Assembly: GCA_038210135.1 (NCBI GenBank)
Contig: JBBQWZ010000017.1
Span: 42,391 to 106,390 of the forward strand
Direction: 5' to 3'
Length of the DNA: 64,000 nt
From: JBBQWZ01 sp038210135
GTDB taxonomy: Bacteria > Acidobacteriota > Terriglobia > Bryobacterales > Bryobacteraceae
The translations under genes and the position numbers were made by a program. Every line of letters begins with the position of its first letter. The first letter of the stretch is position 1. The notes beneath the pieces are model-generated. The model did no database searches and was not told the origin of the DNA. It saw only the letters and a list, made by a program, of their open reading frames with translations. Shown piece after piece: positions 43,368 to 51,618 of this stretch.

Positions 43368-43697
43368 ATGGAATACGGACCTCGTTGGAACATCGCCATT
43401 CCTGGCCGATCCTTGGCTACATCTCGCAGCGCGTACCGACAGCAACAGTCCGCGCTGAGCCACGTGCTGGGCCGACGCCTGCTTTCCTTGGAAGTGAACG
43501 AACAGACCTTCTCCACGCGGCTCCGGTTTTCGCACGGAATATCGCTTGAAACAGAAAAGCGACCGCCCTCAGGCTGCTGGAACCCACCGTTCCAGCCGCA
43601 CTGGCTGATCACGAGCGAGACCACCCGAATCCAAAATAGATGGCCTCATGTAACCGTCCTGCGCGGAAGAATCTATCCATGGAAAACCGGATTCTAA
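43368..43697 (+). CDS. Small hypothetical protein (doubtful)
   Basis: 109 residues. Codons show GC-rich third positions like real genes nearby, and the centre (VLGRRLLSLEVNEQTFSTRL) recalls small 'ligand-like' domains seen in DUF6188-type proteins, but the match is by eye only. No ribosome site or promoter is obvious. Without this ORF, the whole 43192-43756 stretch would be empty; the 176 bp before it (43192-43367) hold nothing I recognise. Confidence 0.35.
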   Translation: MEYGPRWNIAIPGRSLATSRSAYRQQQSALSHVLGRRLLSLEVNEQTFSTRLRFSHGISLETEKRPPSGCWNPPFQPHWLITSETTRIQNRWPHVTVLRGRIYPWKTGF

Positions 43698-43745
43698 GCC
43701 GTAACTGCAGCAAGGCAAATTCCCAGTGACTGTGTTGCGTTGTGT

Positions 43746-43751
43746 TATTTT
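43746..43751 (+). promoter_or_regulatory. -10-like TATTTT before the CopG-MazF genes
   Basis: TATTTT ends 5 nt before the ATG at 43757. The intervening GAGGC is too close to serve as a normal ribosome site. The upstream TGTGTTGCGTTGTGTT has a repeated TGTGTT that could be an operator for the antitoxin. Confidence 0.35.
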
Positions 43752-43756
43752 GAGGC

Positions 43757-44020
43757 ATGGCCTCTGCCACGTCCAGCTTTCGAATCTCCACCGATCTCCA
43801 GAAGCGCCTCAGTGAAGCCGCGCTGCGGCTGAAGAAACGCAAGAACGCCATCATCAATGAGGCCCTTGAGGTGTACCTCTCGAAAGCCAATCGCGACGCG
43901 GAACTCGCGGAGGCTCGACGTCAATCGATCCTGGTCAGCGAACACGACGCGAAGAACAAAGTCCGGCGGGAGGAAGACCGGTTTTGGGAGAACACCACCG
44001 ACACCCGCGGTTGGCGCTGA
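43757..44020 (+). CDS. CopG/RHH-type antitoxin
   Basis: 87 residues. Ribbon-helix-helix N-terminus: SFRISTDLQKRLSEAALRLK, then KNAIINEALEVYLSKA (about residues 7-45), and a charged C-terminal tail (ARRQSILVSEHDAKNKVRREEDRFW) that would wrap the toxin. It overlaps the downstream MazF-type toxin gene by 10 nt if the toxin starts at TTG 44011. Expected to repress its own promoter. Confidence 0.85.
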   Translation: MASATSSFRISTDLQKRLSEAALRLKKRKNAIINEALEVYLSKANRDAELAEARRQSILVSEHDAKNKVRREEDRFWENTTDTRGWR

Positions 44021-44352
44021 AACGCGGAGACATCGTAGTTGGTGTTCATTCCGGTGCCCGCGGAAAACCCCGCCCCGGTGTGATCGTACAGTCCGACGAT
44101 TTCAACGAAACTCACGCGAGCATCGTCGTCTGTCCGATTACCTCGGAAATTGTGGACGCCCCAGCCATCAGGATTCCTCTTCTTCCGTCCGCCGCCAACG
44201 GTCTTCGCAAACCCTCTCAAATTATGGTCGACAAAATCGCAGCAATGCCACGTGAGCGTATTGCCAACAGGATCGGCCGGCTTGACGCTTCATCCCTTAA
44301 TCGCCTGGATGTAGCGCTCAGTCGTTGGCTCGGATTGCCGCTACGGGGTTAG
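44011..44352 (+). CDS. MazF/PemK-type mRNA interferase toxin
   Basis: 113 residues from TTG 44011 (frame is open further up to a TTG at 43984, but 44011 places KRGDIVVGVH at the usual N-terminus). MazF signatures: LKRGDIVVGVHSGARGKPRPGVIVQSDDF, with the Arg and Pro of the active site, and IMVDKIAAMPRERIANRIGRLD near the C-terminus. It cleaves mRNA at specific short sites. The start lies inside the antitoxin's last codons, so the pair is coupled. Confidence 0.88.
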   Translation: MALKRGDIVVGVHSGARGKPRPGVIVQSDDFNETHASIVVCPITSEIVDAPAIRIPLLPSAANGLRKPSQIMVDKIAAMPRERIANRIGRLDASSLNRLDVALSRWLGLPLRG

Positions 44353-44355
44353 AAT
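44350..44355 (+). promoter_or_regulatory. -10-like TAGAAT, leaderless-type spacing
   Basis: TAGAAT ends 6 nt before the ATG at 44362 and overlaps the toxin stop. TTGGCT lies 19 nt upstream as a possible -35. Confidence 0.4.
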
Positions 44356-44361
44356 TAGAAA

Positions 44362-44877
44362 ATGAAGCTGATGATCGTTACGCTGGCCTGCGCCACATTT
44401 GCGCTCGCGCAAAATCCGCTGACCCAAACCGTCACCGCGAGCTATAACGGCGCGAAAGCCAACCTCGTCGAGGCGGCCGAAGCCATGCCCGCCGACGCTT
44501 ACACCTTCAAGCTGACCCCCGGCCAACGCCCCTTTGGTGAGTGGATGGAGCACACCGCGATGGGCAACTACAGCTTCTGCGCGTCGATCGCCGGCACCAA
44601 AGCCCCCGCCGAATCCGAGAAGGTCCACGGCCTGGCTGGCAAGAAGGAAATTCAGGAAGCGCTCGCCGCTTCATTCGCCTATTGCGATGGTGTCCTGAAA
44701 GATATGACCGACGCCAAGGCCCTCGCCGAAGTAACCATCGGTGAACGCAAGTCCTATCCCGTCGCCGCCATGGTCCGGCTGGTCGGGTCTCTCAATGAGC
44801 ATTACGGCAACATCGTCGGCTACCTGCGCTCGAAGGGCGTAACCCCGCCCTCTACCGCACGTCAAAAGAAGAAGTAA
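44362..44877 (+). CDS. Exported DinB-like protein
   Basis: 171 residues. Signal peptide MKLMIVTLACATFALAQ. The rest is a four-helix DinB fold: VEAAEAMPADAYTFKLTPGQRPFGEWMEHTA with the first metal His, and a C-terminal LNEHYGNIVGYLRSKG with another His. DinB relatives bind divalent metal and include thiol-dependent S-transferases. An exported form with a lysine-rich end is common in Acidobacteria. It is followed after 5 nt by the thioredoxin-like gene. Confidence 0.87.
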   Translation: MKLMIVTLACATFALAQNPLTQTVTASYNGAKANLVEAAEAMPADAYTFKLTPGQRPFGEWMEHTAMGNYSFCASIAGTKAPAESEKVHGLAGKKEIQEALAASFAYCDGVLKDMTDAKALAEVTIGERKSYPVAAMVRLVGSLNEHYGNIVGYLRSKGVTPPSTARQKKK

Positions 44878-44882
44878 GCATC

Positions 44883-45485
44883 ATGAAATTCCTGCTAGCT
44901 ACGTTGGTTTTGGGCGCGATTGGATTCGCCGCCACCCCCACTCCGGAACCCGTCGTACCGCGTCCGGTTGGAAACATGGTCTTCGATTCCGATAAGGGCA
45001 AGATCTCGATGGCCAAGTACAAGGGCAAGGTCACGGTGCTGATGTTCTTTCACACGGAATGCCCGCATTGCGTGACTACCGCGCAAAATCTGGAGCGGGC
45101 GCTCGCCGAACGCCATCACGATTTCGAAGTCGTCGGAGTCGCCGTCGATGAAGTGCCGCAGCGCACCGTCCCGGAATTCGTGAAGCGGAATCGCCTTTCC
45201 TTCCCGGTCGGCTGGGTCGGCAAGGATGCCTTTTTTAAGTACGCGGACCTGCCTTCAAACACCCGGCCGTTCATCCCGGTGCTGCTGTTCATCGATAAAG
45301 ATTTCAACGTCAACCGCCAGTACTCGCAGGATCACATCTTCTTTACCGCCTCTGGCGGCGAGCTCAAGAACACGCTGGGCGTCGTGAAAATGCTGATTAC
45401 AACCGAGCTTGGAAAAGCCAAGGATCTCCCGCGGCGTCAAGCGGTGCCGCAGCAGGGCGCCGCCGCACCGCCCAAGCAGCAGTAG
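44883..45485 (+). CDS. Exported thioredoxin-like (TlpA/ResA type) protein
   Basis: 200 residues. Signal peptide MKFLLATLVLGAIGFAA. AhpC/TSA-Redoxin fold with active site FHTECPHCVTTAQ (CPHC, about residues 60-63) and cis-Pro region RPFIPVLLFID. It would act in periplasmic disulfide reduction or cytochrome maturation. Pro/Gln-rich C-terminal tail. Cotranscribed with the DinB-like gene. Confidence 0.87.
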   Translation: MKFLLATLVLGAIGFAATPTPEPVVPRPVGNMVFDSDKGKISMAKYKGKVTVLMFFHTECPHCVTTAQNLERALAERHHDFEVVGVAVDEVPQRTVPEFVKRNRLSFPVGWVGKDAFFKYADLPSNTRPFIPVLLFIDKDFNVNRQYSQDHIFFTASGGELKNTLGVVKMLITTELGKAKDLPRRQAVPQQGAAAPPKQQ

Positions 45486-47012
45486 TTATAGCTCGAACTC
45501 GATCCCCTGCGCCAGTGGAACTTCCGTAGACCAATTGATCGTGACCGTCTGCCGCCGCATGTAAGCCTTCCAGGAATCGCTGCCGGATTCGCGTCCGCCA
45601 CCGGTTTCCTTTTCACCCCCGAACGCGCCGCCGATCTCCGCGCCGCTGGTTCCTATATTGACGTTCGCGATTCCGCAGTCGGATCCCCGCGCGCTCAGGA
45701 ACGTCTCCGCCGAGATTCCGCTGGCCGTAAATATCGCCGACGATAATCCCTGGGGCACGTTGTTGTGCCACTCGATTACGTCGACCAGCGTGTCGAATTC
45801 CATCACGTACAGAATCGGCGCAAAGATTTCGTGCTGCAGAAGTTTCATCCGCGGAGGCGCCTTCACGATCGCCGGCGTAACGTAATTTCCGCCGTCCTTT
45901 TCGATCCGCTCGCCGCCAACTAGCACTTCGCCACCCTGTTCATTCGCCATCTCCAGCCCGTACAGCATCGAATCGATCGCCGCGGAGGTGATCAGCGGAC
46001 CCATCAGCGTCTTCGCATCGAGCGGGTGCCCGATCGGAATCTGCTTGTAGGCCGATACCAAACGCTCGATGACCGGCCCGGCGATACCGCGCTGAAGAAA
46101 CAGCCTTCGGACGCTGGTGCAGCGCTGCCCCGCCGTGCCGATCGCTCCGAATAAAACCGCCCGAATCACAATGTCGAGATTCGCGTCGTCCATGACGATA
46201 ACGCCGTTATTGCCGCCGAGTTCGAGCAGCGTCCGTCCCAGGCGCTTGCCGACCGTTTCCGCAACGATCCGGCCCACGTGGCTCGATCCGGTTGCGCTGA
46301 TCAGCGGAAGCCTTTTGTCCTCGAGCATCCGCGTTCCCACCACCTCGTCCGGTCCGATCACCAGCGTCAACACGCCCAGCCAACCATGACGAGCCAGCAC
46401 TTTAGTCGCGATCTTCTGCACGGCAATCGCGCACAGCGGCGTCTTCAGCGACGGCTTCCAAACCACCGTGTCGCCGCACACCATCGCAATCAGCGCATTC
46501 CAGCTCCAAACGGCAACCGGGAAGTTGAACGCCGAAATCACGCCGATAGCGCCCAGCGGATGCCACTGCTCGTACATACGATGCAGCGGGCGTTCGCTAT
46601 GCATCGTCAGGCCGTATAGCTGGCGCGAAAGCCCTACCGCGAAGTCCGCAATATCGATCATCTCCTGCACTTCGCCCTTGCCCTCGGCCAGGATCTTGCC
46701 CATCTCGAGCGAAACCAAAGCGCCCAGGTCGTCTTTGTGTTTACGGAGCTCGTCGCCGATCTCGCGGACGATCTGGCCGCGCACCGGCGCCGGAACCATT
46801 CTCCATTTCTCAAATGTTTTTGCAGCGGACCAGACCACGTCGTCGTAGTCTTCCTCCATCGCCATCCGCACGGTTGCCAGTTCCTGATTGTCAGCCGGAC
46901 TCCGGGAAATCAGTTCGCCCCCCGCGGGTTCCATCCACTCCGTGCCGCACGCGCCGGAGTTGACATCCTCAATGCCCAACCGGGCAAGCAACTGCAAAAC
47001 GTCTTTGTTCAT
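45486..47012 (-). CDS. Aldehyde dehydrogenase, ALDH7 (alpha-aminoadipic semialdehyde) type
   Basis: 508 residues. Catalytic Cys in GTAGQRCTSVRRL (about residues 292-304), general base Glu in LELGGNNGVIV, and cofactor motif SATGSSHVGRIV. The sequence start FTSGACGTEW and ISAFNFPVAVWSWNA fit ALDH7 (piperideine-6-carboxylate/aminoadipate semialdehyde dehydrogenase of lysine breakdown). Its end abuts the stop of the TlpA-like gene. It is the last gene of the CDGSH/radical SAM operon, 5 nt downstream. Confidence 0.9.
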   Translation of the reverse strand: MNKDVLQLLARLGIEDVNSGACGTEWMEPAGGELISRSPADNQELATVRMAMEEDYDDVVWSAAKTFEKWRMVPAPVRGQIVREIGDELRKHKDDLGALVSLEMGKILAEGKGEVQEMIDIADFAVGLSRQLYGLTMHSERPLHRMYEQWHPLGAIGVISAFNFPVAVWSWNALIAMVCGDTVVWKPSLKTPLCAIAVQKIATKVLARHGWLGVLTLVIGPDEVVGTRMLEDKRLPLISATGSSHVGRIVAETVGKRLGRTLLELGGNNGVIVMDDANLDIVIRAVLFGAIGTAGQRCTSVRRLFLQRGIAGPVIERLVSAYKQIPIGHPLDAKTLMGPLITSAAIDSMLYGLEMANEQGGEVLVGGERIEKDGGNYVTPAIVKAPPRMKLLQHEIFAPILYVMEFDTLVDVIEWHNNVPQGLSSAIFTASGISAETFLSARGSDCGIANVNIGTSGAEIGGAFGGEKETGGGRESGSDSWKAYMRRQTVTINWSTEVPLAQGIEFEL

Positions 47013-47017
47013 GGTTC

Positions 47018-47917
47018 CTATTCCATTCTCGCCAACCAGCCGAAGCCCTTCGGTCCCGTGCGAAACCGCCGCCCCATCGTCCGCGCCGCTCGATCGATTC
47101 GCTCCACAACCGCTTCTTGAAATTCAGGATCAAACCATTCGCCGTGGCCGTGGACCGCGGCAATCTTCGCTGCCGCGTCGCGCGTTGTGGCTCCGTTCGG
47201 TTTCGTTGCCCGGACGTGCAGCGGATCGCCCACCAGATCGCGGCCCGACGCCTCGATCGCCATCGCCGCCAAGATCTCCGGATCGCACGGAAGAAGCGGC
47301 GCCAGCGTTGCGTAGGTCTCAATGCCGGCTTCGCGCAAGGTACGAATCACGTCCGAACGTTCAGCAATCGAAGCGCACAGCGGTTCGTACCAACTTCGCG
47401 TCTCCTCGCGATTCGTCGTCACAGAGAAGCTCACGCGCAAAGTAGTTCGCCGCGACAACTCCGCCAATTGAGGCAAGTCGCGCAAAATCAGCGGACCCCG
47501 TGTCTGAATCACAAACACGTTCGGAGGCCGTTCGATCAACGCGGCGAGCACGCGCGGCATCATGCTTTCTGACGCCTCCGCCGGCTGATATGGATCCACC
47601 AGCGGCGAACAATAGATCACCTGCTCGGGCCGGATCTCGCGACGCAACAACTCCGGCGCATTCTGTTTGAACGTGGTGAACTGGCCCCAGCGCTGCCAAT
47701 CTTCCGGCTTCAATCCGCCGTAGACTCGCATCGTCGGCACGTAACAGTAGGTGCATCCAAACGTGCAGTTGCGCGCCGGCGTCAGCGAATGCGTGAATCC
47801 CGCCTCGACCAGAAAGCCGCTGGTCTTCGTAAGAATGCCGCGGCTTTCCGTATGCCGGATGGATTCGGCGCTTACATTTTCGGCGGAGGAGGAGGCGGAA
47901 GTTCGTAGGCCTGGCAC
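47018..47917 (-). CDS. Radical SAM protein, spore-photoproduct-lyase-like (Rv2578c type)
   Basis: 299 residues from a GTG at 47917; no start codon lies further inside before the conserved part. The CX3CX2C cluster motif is CTFGCTYC (about residues 51-58) in LTPARNCTFGCTYCYVPTM, followed by KPEDW and YCSPLVDPYQPAEA. Such proteins repair or modify DNA/RNA in relatives; role unknown. The 5' end overlaps the CDGSH gene by 46 bp. The next gene starts 5 nt after the stop. Confidence 0.82.
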   Translation of the reverse strand: MPGLRTSASSSAENVSAESIRHTESRGILTKTSGFLVEAGFTHSLTPARNCTFGCTYCYVPTMRVYGGLKPEDWQRWGQFTTFKQNAPELLRREIRPEQVIYCSPLVDPYQPAEASESMMPRVLAALIERPPNVFVIQTRGPLILRDLPQLAELSRRTTLRVSFSVTTNREETRSWYEPLCASIAERSDVIRTLREAGIETYATLAPLLPCDPEILAAMAIEASGRDLVGDPLHVRATKPNGATTRDAAAKIAAVHGHGEWFDPEFQEAVVERIDRAARTMGRRFRTGPKGFGWLARME

Positions 47918-48105
47918 TGCGACTCGAATCCTTTTACGCCATGCTTCCCGTCACAGAACGGCTTCTTCTCGGAAAACCCGCAGCGGCACAACGCAATCTT
48001 CGTGCGGCCCATCAGCCCGTACTCCTTGCCATCCTGATCCTGAATGGTGAAGTCGCCTTCGAGGCGAATCGGACCATTGTTTGAAACCGTAACTTTTGTT
48101 GACAT
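47872..48105 (-). CDS. CDGSH iron-sulfur domain protein
   Basis: 77 residues. The complete [2Fe-2S] motif is CRCGFSEKKPFCDGKH (residues about 40-55): C-x-C-x2-S-x3-P-x-C-D-G-x2-H. C-terminal tail of prolines (PPPPPPKM). It is a small cytosolic redox protein. First gene of the CDGSH / radical SAM / ALDH7 operon and overlaps the second gene by 46 bp; the start is 39 bp from the start of the divergent gene. Confidence 0.93.
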   Translation of the reverse strand: MSTKVTVSNNGPIRLEGDFTIQDQDGKEYGLMGRTKIALCRCGFSEKKPFCDGKHGVKGFESQCQAYELPPPPPPKM

Positions 48106-48130
48106 TCGTCTTCGATGTTAGCGCGGCGCC

Positions 48131-48136
48131 TATAAT
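48131..48136 (+). promoter_or_regulatory. Consensus -10 TATAAT, leaderless-type spacing
   Basis: TATAAT ends 7 nt before the ATG at 48144, so transcription would begin at or beside the start codon. A TTGACA at 48099-48104 is 26 nt upstream, too far for a standard -35. Confidence 0.5.
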
Positions 48137-48143
48137 TAAGCCA

Positions 48144-49379
48144 ATGCGGGGTGTATGTGCGTTCCTGTTCGGCGCGATCTTGTCAGCCGCCCAGACCGAC
48201 TCCGGGCTTCCGCCTGAGCTGTTGTTGCTCGCCAAAGTAAAACTGCACGCCGCCGAAACGCTGGACCGGCTTCCGAATTACACCTGCCTCGAAACCATCG
48301 AACGCTCCGCGCGGACCCTGCCCGCCAAGAAATATCGCCTCTCCGATACCCTGCGCCTTGAAGTCGCGCTCGTCGACGGCGCCGAGATCTTTGCCTGGCC
48401 GGGAGCGAAGAAGTTCGAAACCACGGATCTGCGAGATATGGTTCCGCAGGGCGCCGTCAGCAATGGCGACTTCGCGTTGTTCGCAAAAGCGGTCTTCCAA
48501 ACCTCCGCGCCGACGTACACCTATCGCGGCGAGGACACCATCGAAGGGGCCGCCGTGTTCAAGTGGGACTTTCGCGTGCACGTGATGTCCAGCGGATATC
48601 ACCTCAAAATCGGGAACCAGGAGGGTATGGCGGGCTTCCACGGCAGCTTCTGGGTCCTCGCAAAAAATCTCGACCTCCTCCGCCTCGAGTTCGAAGCCGA
48701 CGACATTCCGATCAACCTCGACCTTTCCCGGACATTTTCCCGCATGGATTATGTCCGGCGAAAAATCGGCGACGGCGATTTTCTACTCCCTCTCGCCAGC
48801 GACCTGACCCTCGTCGATCTCCGCGGAAACGAAAAACGCAATCGCGCGCTGTTCAGCGATTGCCGCCAGTACGTCGGCGAGAGCATTCTGCGATTTGATG
48901 ACGGCCCTACACCGGAAGCCAGCGCGCCAGTGAAATTGCTGCCGCTCGTGGAGCTGCCACCCAAACTTGAACTCCTCACGACTATCGAATCCTTGATCGA
49001 TCTCACCACCGTTGGCATCGGAGATCCGGTTCGCGCCATCTTGTCGGAGAATGCGAAAATAAAGCGGAAGACCATCGTTCCAAAGGGTGCTGTCCTGTCG
49101 GGCCGCGTCGTTGAAGTCCAGCGGACCGCTGGCGTGCCCTTCGTGACGTTGCAGTTTACGGCTTTGGAATGGCCGGAGAGCCGTAGCGTATTTACGGCTC
49201 AGTTCGATCTGGCTGCGATGCCTCCCGCCGGGACCGCGGCCATCAAACGGACCGGCGGGGACGCTCTTTCGCCGGCGCTTCGACCGGGCGGAGTTCGGCT
49301 ATCCTCCACTTCGACCTCGAAGATCGGTCCCGGCTTGGTCGTGTACTGGCGGACCGATGCGGCCGCCGCATCCAAATAA
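48144..49379 (+). CDS. Secreted hypothetical protein conserved in style with Acidobacteria
   Basis: 411 residues from the ATG at 48144 with a short signal peptide (MRGVCAFLFGAILSAAQ). The body is a beta-rich lipid- or sugar-binding-like domain starting RLPNYTCLETIERS; the region VGIGDPVRAILSENAKIK..VPKGAVLSGRVV near residue 300-330 resembles TrbI/VirB10-style C-terminal beta-barrel ends. Function unknown. GH88 gene follows after 21 nt, probably in the same mRNA. Confidence 0.7.
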   Translation: MRGVCAFLFGAILSAAQTDSGLPPELLLLAKVKLHAAETLDRLPNYTCLETIERSARTLPAKKYRLSDTLRLEVALVDGAEIFAWPGAKKFETTDLRDMVPQGAVSNGDFALFAKAVFQTSAPTYTYRGEDTIEGAAVFKWDFRVHVMSSGYHLKIGNQEGMAGFHGSFWVLAKNLDLLRLEFEADDIPINLDLSRTFSRMDYVRRKIGDGDFLLPLASDLTLVDLRGNEKRNRALFSDCRQYVGESILRFDDGPTPEASAPVKLLPLVELPPKLELLTTIESLIDLTTVGIGDPVRAILSENAKIKRKTIVPKGAVLSGRVVEVQRTAGVPFVTLQFTALEWPESRSVFTAQFDLAAMPPAGTAAIKRTGGDALSPALRPGGVRLSSTSTSKIGPGLVVYWRTDAAAASK

Positions 49380-49389
49380 AAGTATTTCG

Positions 49390-49395
49390 AAGGAG
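49390..49395 (+). promoter_or_regulatory. Shine-Dalgarno AAGGAG for a TTG start
   Basis: AAGGAG ends 5 nt before the TTG at 49401. No ATG or GTG gives a better-placed start, so this site decides the start of the GH88 gene. Confidence 0.75.
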
Positions 49396-49400
49396 ATATC

Positions 49401-50525
49401 TTGATCCACTTCGCCACGGAAGGCGCGCAGACGTTCGAGGACGCGTTCAAATTCGCCCAGAAGCAGGTAAAGCGCCTCATCGAGAAGCATCCGGATCTCT
49501 ATCCGATGTACACCAAGGACGGCAAGTGGAAGCACGACGGCCCCAATTGGACCAACTGGTGCGAAGGCTTTCTACCCGGCATGATGTGGCTGTTCGAAAA
49601 GCGGTCCGCGGCGAACTCGGACGAACGCAAGTTCTGGTTCGACAACGCCGCCAAATACTCGAAGGCTCTCGAACCCCGCAAGAACGACCGCGACGTCCAC
49701 GACCTGGGCTTCGTCTTTCTGTCTACTTATTACCGCTGGTACCAGCGGACCCGCGAGCCGGAACTTCGCGATGTCCTGATCGAAGCCGGTCGCACGCTGG
49801 CTCTCCGTTTTCAGGAGAACGGCCGCTACCTCCGCAGTTTCGTTGGCGAAGATTCGCTGTTCATCGACATCATGATGAACGTCGGCATCATCTTTTACGC
49901 CGCGCGCGAAACCGGCGACCGGCGCCTCCGCGAAATCGCCGTGCGCCACTCTTTGACCACCCGCCGCTTCCTCGTTCGCGGCGATGGCTCGACAGCGCAT
50001 GAAGGCATCTTCGACACCGAAACAGGCGAATTCCTTAAGCAATCCACGCAACAAGGCTACCGCAGCGATTCCTGCTGGTCGCGCGGACTCGCCTGGTCGC
50101 TCTACGGTTTCGGGACCTGCTACGAATACAGCCGCGATCCGCACTTCCTCGAAACCGCGCAAGCCTGCGCCGATTACTACATCGCGCACACACCTTCCGA
50201 CGGAGTTCCGCCGTGGGACTACGACGCGCCCATCGAATCGCGCACGCTGCTCGACACCTCCACCGCCGCGATTGCCGCCGCCGGCTTCTTCCGCCTTTGC
50301 CGCATCGTCCCCGACCCGATGAAGGGGCACCTGTACTGGTCCACCGCCGTTCGCATCTTGAAGACGCTTTGCGATCAGCACCTCGCCAAATCCGACCCGA
50401 AATGGGAAGGCATTCTCAAGGGCGGCGTCTATCACGTCCACAAAGCTCTCGGCGTGGACGAATCGGTAATGTGGGGCGAGTACTTCTTCGTCGAAGCGCT
50501 GGAGCACGCTCTGCGCGCCGCCTAG
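49401..50525 (+). CDS. Glycoside hydrolase family 88 (unsaturated glucuronyl hydrolase)
   Basis: 374 residues from TTG 49401. Alpha6/alpha6-barrel enzyme: WCEGFLPGMMWLFEK, DVHDLGFVFLSTYYRWY (first catalytic Asp), EDSLFIDIMMNVGI (second Asp), SCWSRGLAWSLYGF and VPPWDYDAP are hallmark segments of GH88. It removes unsaturated uronic acid from the ends of oligosaccharides made by polysaccharide lyases. No signal peptide, so probably cytosolic. No lyase is nearby. Confidence 0.9.
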   Translation: MIHFATEGAQTFEDAFKFAQKQVKRLIEKHPDLYPMYTKDGKWKHDGPNWTNWCEGFLPGMMWLFEKRSAANSDERKFWFDNAAKYSKALEPRKNDRDVHDLGFVFLSTYYRWYQRTREPELRDVLIEAGRTLALRFQENGRYLRSFVGEDSLFIDIMMNVGIIFYAARETGDRRLREIAVRHSLTTRRFLVRGDGSTAHEGIFDTETGEFLKQSTQQGYRSDSCWSRGLAWSLYGFGTCYEYSRDPHFLETAQACADYYIAHTPSDGVPPWDYDAPIESRTLLDTSTAAIAAAGFFRLCRIVPDPMKGHLYWSTAVRILKTLCDQHLAKSDPKWEGILKGGVYHVHKALGVDESVMWGEYFFVEALEHALRAA

Positions 50526-50656
50526 AGTGCTTTCTTGAGTTTATGCAGACGGCGCTCAATCCGTGCCGCGCACGAAGCAGCGCGCAGCGCTGCGGAGTAA
50601 GCGGATTACATGCTGTTCAGCCACTCTACTGAAACTCTTGAAAATGCTCTAGTCTT

Positions 50657-51550
50657 TTAGCTCATCAGGTTTTTGGCAACGAACCACAGATTCGCCGGCC
50701 GCTCGGCCAGTCTGCGCATGTACCAGGGGAACCAGTAATCGCCATAGGCCACGAGCACTCGCGCGTCGTGCCCGTCTTTCACCAGCCGATCCTGCTCGCC
50801 CGTCTGGATCCCATAGAGCATCGTGAACGCGTACGATTTCTTCGCATGGCCGAGTGCTTCGATCCTCGCGATCAAGCCCTTGTCGTGCGTCGCGATCGAA
50901 GTCCGGCAGCCCGCGTCCAGCATCTTCCGCGAAAGCGTGAAGTAGTTTTCGTCGACGGCCGCCTTCTTCGGAAATGCAATCTCCGCCGCCTCGCGGTACG
51001 CACCCTTCACCAGCCGGATCGCCGGCTTCATCGGCAACAGTGACGCGAAATCGTCATCCGTGCGATACAGGTACGCCTGCAGGCAGACGCCCACGTTGCC
51101 GAACTTCTCGAGCGATCGCCGATACAGCTTCAACGTGGCGTCCACATAATGGCTGTATTCCATGTCGATCCACACCACGTTCGGAGCCGCCTTCACCACC
51201 CGCTCAAGATTCTCATAACAAAAATCCGGATCGAGATCGAGCCCCATCTGCGTCAGTTTTACCGAAACCTCTGTCTGCAGCCCCTGCGATTTCGCCCGGT
51301 CCAGCGCTTCGAGGTAATGCTCGGTCATCGCCGTAGCCTCAGCGCGGTCGATTACGTTCTCGCCCAGTTTGGTGAAAACTGTCCCCAGCCCCGCCCCCTC
51401 CAGCCGTTTCGCAACGTCCAGGGCATCCGCCAGTTCTTCGCCCGGCATGAACTTCCGAACAGCGCGCTTCACGAAGGGCCAACGGGTCGCGTGCTCGCGC
51501 AGCCACACACTCTGCGAACCGGCAAGGATCGCGCTTCTCATCAGGGCCAT
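50657..51550 (-). CDS. Proline dehydrogenase
   Basis: 297 residues, the monofunctional bacterial (PRODH domain) type. FAD/proline site signatures: RLVKGAYREAAEIAFP (about 179-194), IATHDKGLI and, near the end, VAYGDYWFPWYMRRLAERPANLWF with the Arg-Arg pair. It oxidises proline to pyrroline-5-carboxylate and passes electrons to quinone. The ALDH at 45486 is not close enough to be an obvious partner. TAGGAT lies 7 nt upstream of the ATG. Confidence 0.92.
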   Translation of the reverse strand: MALMRSAILAGSQSVWLREHATRWPFVKRAVRKFMPGEELADALDVAKRLEGAGLGTVFTKLGENVIDRAEATAMTEHYLEALDRAKSQGLQTEVSVKLTQMGLDLDPDFCYENLERVVKAAPNVVWIDMEYSHYVDATLKLYRRSLEKFGNVGVCLQAYLYRTDDDFASLLPMKPAIRLVKGAYREAAEIAFPKKAAVDENYFTLSRKMLDAGCRTSIATHDKGLIARIEALGHAKKSYAFTMLYGIQTGEQDRLVKDGHDARVLVAYGDYWFPWYMRRLAERPANLWFVAKNLMS

Positions 51551-51557
51551 GAAGAAT

Positions 51558-51563
51558 ATCCTA
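51558..51563 (-). promoter_or_regulatory. -10-like TAGGAT of proline dehydrogenase, leaderless-type spacing
   Basis: TAGGAT on the minus strand ends 7 nt before the ATG at 51550, with no ribosome site between. No good -35 is seen. Confidence 0.4.
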
Positions 51564-51618
51564 ATCGACTTGGCTCCACCAGCTTGACTCTTACGTCCGG
51601 CTCTGCCAAAACAGAACC

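Noticed and set aside
48099..48136. TTGACA plus TATAAT as a standard promoter for the 48144 gene
   Set aside because: The spacer is 26 nt, far from the usual 16-19; only the TATAAT is kept as evidence.
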